From Myxococcaceae bacterium (GTDB lineage Bacteria; Myxococcota; Myxococcia; Myxococcales; Myxococcaceae), in contig JAIBBR010000012.1 in assembly GCA_019694575.1 (NCBI GenBank), forward strand, positions 1-64,000: 64,000 nucleotides of DNA, read 5' to 3'. A model generated the notes under the pieces. The model was given only the letters and a program-made list of their open reading frames with translations. It ran no database searches and had not been told where the DNA came from. The number at the start of each line of letters is the position of its first letter. Position 1 is the stretch's first letter. Positions 61,968 through 64,000 of this stretch are shown piece after piece. The translations under genes and the position numbers were made by a program.

Positions 61968-63200
61968 CTAACGCGGCTGCCGCCACCCCCCAAGGGGAAT
62001 GACCTGACTGACATGCGTGCCCGCTTTGGCTGACTGGGCGCGCCGAATCAGCAGGGGAATATCGCCCTCGCCCTTTTCTACCGCCACACGCAGGTCGGCC
62101 AGACGCTCCAAGTGGCGACGCACCGGCACACCTTCGGCGGCCAAAGTCACCATCGCGCGCAAGTGGGCTTCGGCTTGCTCGAGCTGCTTTTCGGCCCGGC
62201 CCACGTCGCGGCGCGCCAGCGACAGCCAGGCGGCGGTCTCGGCTGCCACCAATTCGAGCTCGTGGTTCAAGCTGCCCATCAAACGGCCCCGGGCTGATTC
62301 CCACTGTACTTTTTCGAGCGTGAGCGCGGCTTGTTTTTGCTCGCCATGCTCTACCACGCTGGTGTCAATGCGTGCTTCCCACACGCTCGGCTTCACGCGG
62401 CCGCGCAACAGCACGCGGCGAGACAACCCACGCGAGACGTCTCCCAAGTTGACTGCCAGCGCGTCTTCTTCGACGTGCGAGGGGTAACCATGGCAGCACA
62501 TCAGCGATTCGAAACCGGTGGGCGTCACTTTCAAAGTGGCTTGGCTGGCGACGGTGCCAAAGAGGTGGCTAAACACCGCGCCCATGGCCTCAGACAAACC
62601 TTCGGGGCCATCGACATGCTCGAAGGCGTTACCCGACGGCAACGTGAGGGCCGACAGAATCTCGGCCACATAATGCCGCGCCAGCCCGAGCGCGTGCACC
62701 GAAATGCCCTGTTGCGACAATTTGAGACCCAGGGTGTCGAAGGCGTCTTGCTGGTCAGGGCCCACCGAAGGCTCGCCGTCGGTCAAAAGCAACACCCGCG
62801 GTCGGCGCCCAGGCACCAACACCCGCTGCAGCGCGCGGGCACCTGACTCAAGCGCCTGGTAAAGCGCGGTACCACGGCCCGTCGTCACCTGCTCGAGCGC
62901 GGCGGTCATTGCTTCTTTGCCTTTGGTGTCCATCGCCACCACCGGCACCACTTGCTCGGCCACGCCGTCAAACCACAGCAACCCCATGAAGTCGTCAGGG
63001 CGGGCGAGCTCGACAAACTGCTGCGCCGCTTCGACGGCGGCCGCCAACGGGGCGCCTTTCATTGACCCCGAGCGGTCGAGCAGCAAATTCACCATCACCG
63101 GCGCCCGTGTCTCGTCTCCCGACGCATCGCCCGAAATCAAAAGGTACGCCTCGGGGGCGTCACCGGCGTTTGTTTCTACACCCCATGCAGTCCAGTTCAT
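61968..63200 (-). CDS. von Willebrand factor type A domain protein
   Basis: 410 residues with no signal peptide. A VWA domain occupies about residues 35-205. The metal-ion-dependent adhesion site has DRSGSM (42-47), a Thr in TTGRGTALYQAL and the Asp in LLLTDGEPS. The C-terminal half has a beta region (LKVTPTGFESLMCCHGYPSHVEEDALAVNLGDVSRG) then long helices (LSLARRDVGRAEKQLEQAEAHLRAMV). The domain usually mediates protein contacts via Mg2+. Partners and role unknown. Confidence 0.87.
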   Translation of the reverse strand: MNWTAWGVETNAGDAPEAYLLISGDASGDETRAPVMVNLLLDRSGSMKGAPLAAAVEAAQQFVELARPDDFMGLLWFDGVAEQVVPVVAMDTKGKEAMTAALEQVTTGRGTALYQALESGARALQRVLVPGRRPRVLLLTDGEPSVGPDQQDAFDTLGLKLSQQGISVHALGLARHYVAEILSALTLPSGNAFEHVDGPEGLSEAMGAVFSHLFGTVASQATLKVTPTGFESLMCCHGYPSHVEEDALAVNLGDVSRGLSRRVLLRGRVKPSVWEARIDTSVVEHGEQKQAALTLEKVQWESARGRLMGSLNHELELVAAETAAWLSLARRDVGRAEKQLEQAEAHLRAMVTLAAEGVPVRRHLERLADLRVAVEKGEGDIPLLIRRAQSAKAGTHVSQVIPLGGWRQPR

Positions 63201-63368
63201 GATGCTCCAACAGCACTTAGGCAGCGTGTCCGTTCAACCAAGCATGACTGCATCTCGGTCCTTTTTGTCGCACAAAATCGTGGCGACTTGCTCCCTACAT
63301 GTCGTACCCCCATTGCATAGCGACCAACCCGGCAGAATGTCGGACTGAAACGATACGGTAACGAACGA

Positions 63369-64000
63369 ATGACAACGCTGGCGAAATTAATCACCAAGCA
63401 CGCTTTTGTAGACATCGAGACCACGGGGCTTGATTCGGCTCACGATGAAGTCATCGAGGTCGGGGTGGTTTTCGTCGAGGGCGGAAAAGTCGTCAAGACG
63501 CTGGCGCAGCTGCTCAAACCGACGCGCACGTTGCCGCTGGTGATTCGACGGCTCACCGGGCTGGCTGACGAAACGTTGGCTGCTCGGCCGACGCTCCGCG
63601 CTTTTGCGCCCACGCTCCAGTCGGCGCTCAAGGGGTGGACCTTGGTCGCCCACAACGCCGGTTTCGAAAAAGCATTCTTGGTTGACTACATCGACGCGGT
63701 GAAAGCGCCCATGCTCGACACCTGCGAGCTGGTGCATTACCTGCACCCTGAATTGAAGAGCCATTCGCTCGATGCGCTGGTGCGCCACAGCGGGCACGCG
63801 TCGGGCATCGCCCACCGCGCCGAGCAAGACGCACACGACACATTTCAAGTCTTGGCCTCGGTGCTCGCAGAGGTGGTGCACAAACGCCGTTTGGCCGACG
63901 TGCGTGACTTGTTGGCCACGTTGTCTTTGCAAGACACGCAGCTTTCGCTCACCGCGCAGCTCGAGCCACACCCCATTCTTTCTCTGCTCGAGCGGCTGAA
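63369..64000 (+). CDS. DnaQ-like 3'-5' exonuclease, C-terminus cut by right window edge
   Basis: Open frame from ATG 63369 to the window edge (210 residues, no stop). The three exonuclease motifs of the DEDDh family are present: AFVDIETTGLD (Asp15/Glu17), AHNAGFEKAFLVDY, and AHRAEQDAHDT with the final His and Asp. This is a proofreading-type domain as in DNA polymerase III epsilon. The sequence continuing past the domain (RDLLATLSLQDTQLSL...) suggests a longer protein, perhaps fused to a DinG-like helicase or UvrC-like nuclease; which cannot be told here. Confidence 0.88.
   Translation, partial: MTTLAKLITKHAFVDIETTGLDSAHDEVIEVGVVFVEGGKVVKTLAQLLKPTRTLPLVIRRLTGLADETLAARPTLRAFAPTLQSALKGWTLVAHNAGFEKAFLVDYIDAVKAPMLDTCELVHYLHPELKSHSLDALVRHSGHASGIAHRAEQDAHDTFQVLASVLAEVVHKRRLADVRDLLATLSLQDTQLSLTAQLEPHPILSLLERL

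Noticed and set aside
63387-63971. 194-codon minus-strand frame at the right edge
   Set aside because: Antisense to the DnaQ-like exonuclease, whose catalytic motifs are intact on the plus strand.

Overview
The window looks like the chromosome of a myxobacterium (Myxococcota, Myxococcales-like), moderately GC-rich by eye and tightly packed. The main reason is the type IV pilus locus on the minus strand (58199 down to 38767). Its order is pilB-pilT-pilC-pilS-pilR-pilA-pilG-pilH-pilI-[pilS2-pilR2]-[small HTH regulator]-pilM-N-O-P-Q, which is the arrangement I know from Myxococcus xanthus, except that the prepilin peptidase gene pilD is missing from its usual place. A CarF-type plasmalogen desaturase, a Roadblock/LC7 protein, a sigma-54 promoter before pilA and two NtrC-family regulators fit the same group.

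Left third (1-23.7 kb), mixed strands: an unrecognised protein cut by the left edge; transketolase; a conserved protein of unknown function; the molybdenum-cofactor gene mobA; a protein with tandem cyclic-nucleotide-binding-like domains; an M50B-like membrane protease; a polytopic membrane protein; a metallo-beta-lactamase-fold hydrolase; fdhD; a secreted protein built from two identical six-cysteine modules; a YdeP/FdhF-like molybdopterin oxidoreductase; carF; a vapBC toxin-antitoxin pair with a perfect 26-bp palindrome at its start; murI; a three-repeat lipoprotein; a tolQ-tolR-tolA/tonB-tolB operon without pal; a lipoprotein; a FabH-like ketoacyl synthase; a class V aminotransferase-fold enzyme; and an MFS transporter. 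mobA, fdhD and the oxidoreductase form a loose molybdenum-enzyme group.

Middle (23.7-38.8 kb), all minus: a PlsC-type acyltransferase, tamA/bamA-like and tamB, which belong to envelope biogenesis; a large TPR protein; accC-accB-efp; a Roadblock/LC7 protein; and a lipoprotein directly after pilQ. Then comes the pilus locus. PilB (extension ATPase), PilT (retraction ATPase), PilC (platform), PilM/N/O/P (alignment complex), PilQ (secretin) and PilA (pilin) form the machine. PilS/PilR and the second pair PilS2/PilR2 regulate, and PilG/H/I are an accessory ABC system. A strong hairpin with a T-tract lies between pilA and pilG, and should let pilA be made in excess over pilGHI.

Right end (58.2-64 kb): ribF (minus), then trmB, a lipoprotein, a protein with a proline/basic N-terminus and a possible Sm-like C-terminal domain, and a secreted protein (all plus). 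A von Willebrand A protein (minus) and a DnaQ-like exonuclease cut by the right edge follow. No rRNA, tRNA, CRISPR array or insertion sequence was seen. No stretch longer than about 210 bases lacks a gene. Several convergent gene pairs end within a few bases of each other or overlap.
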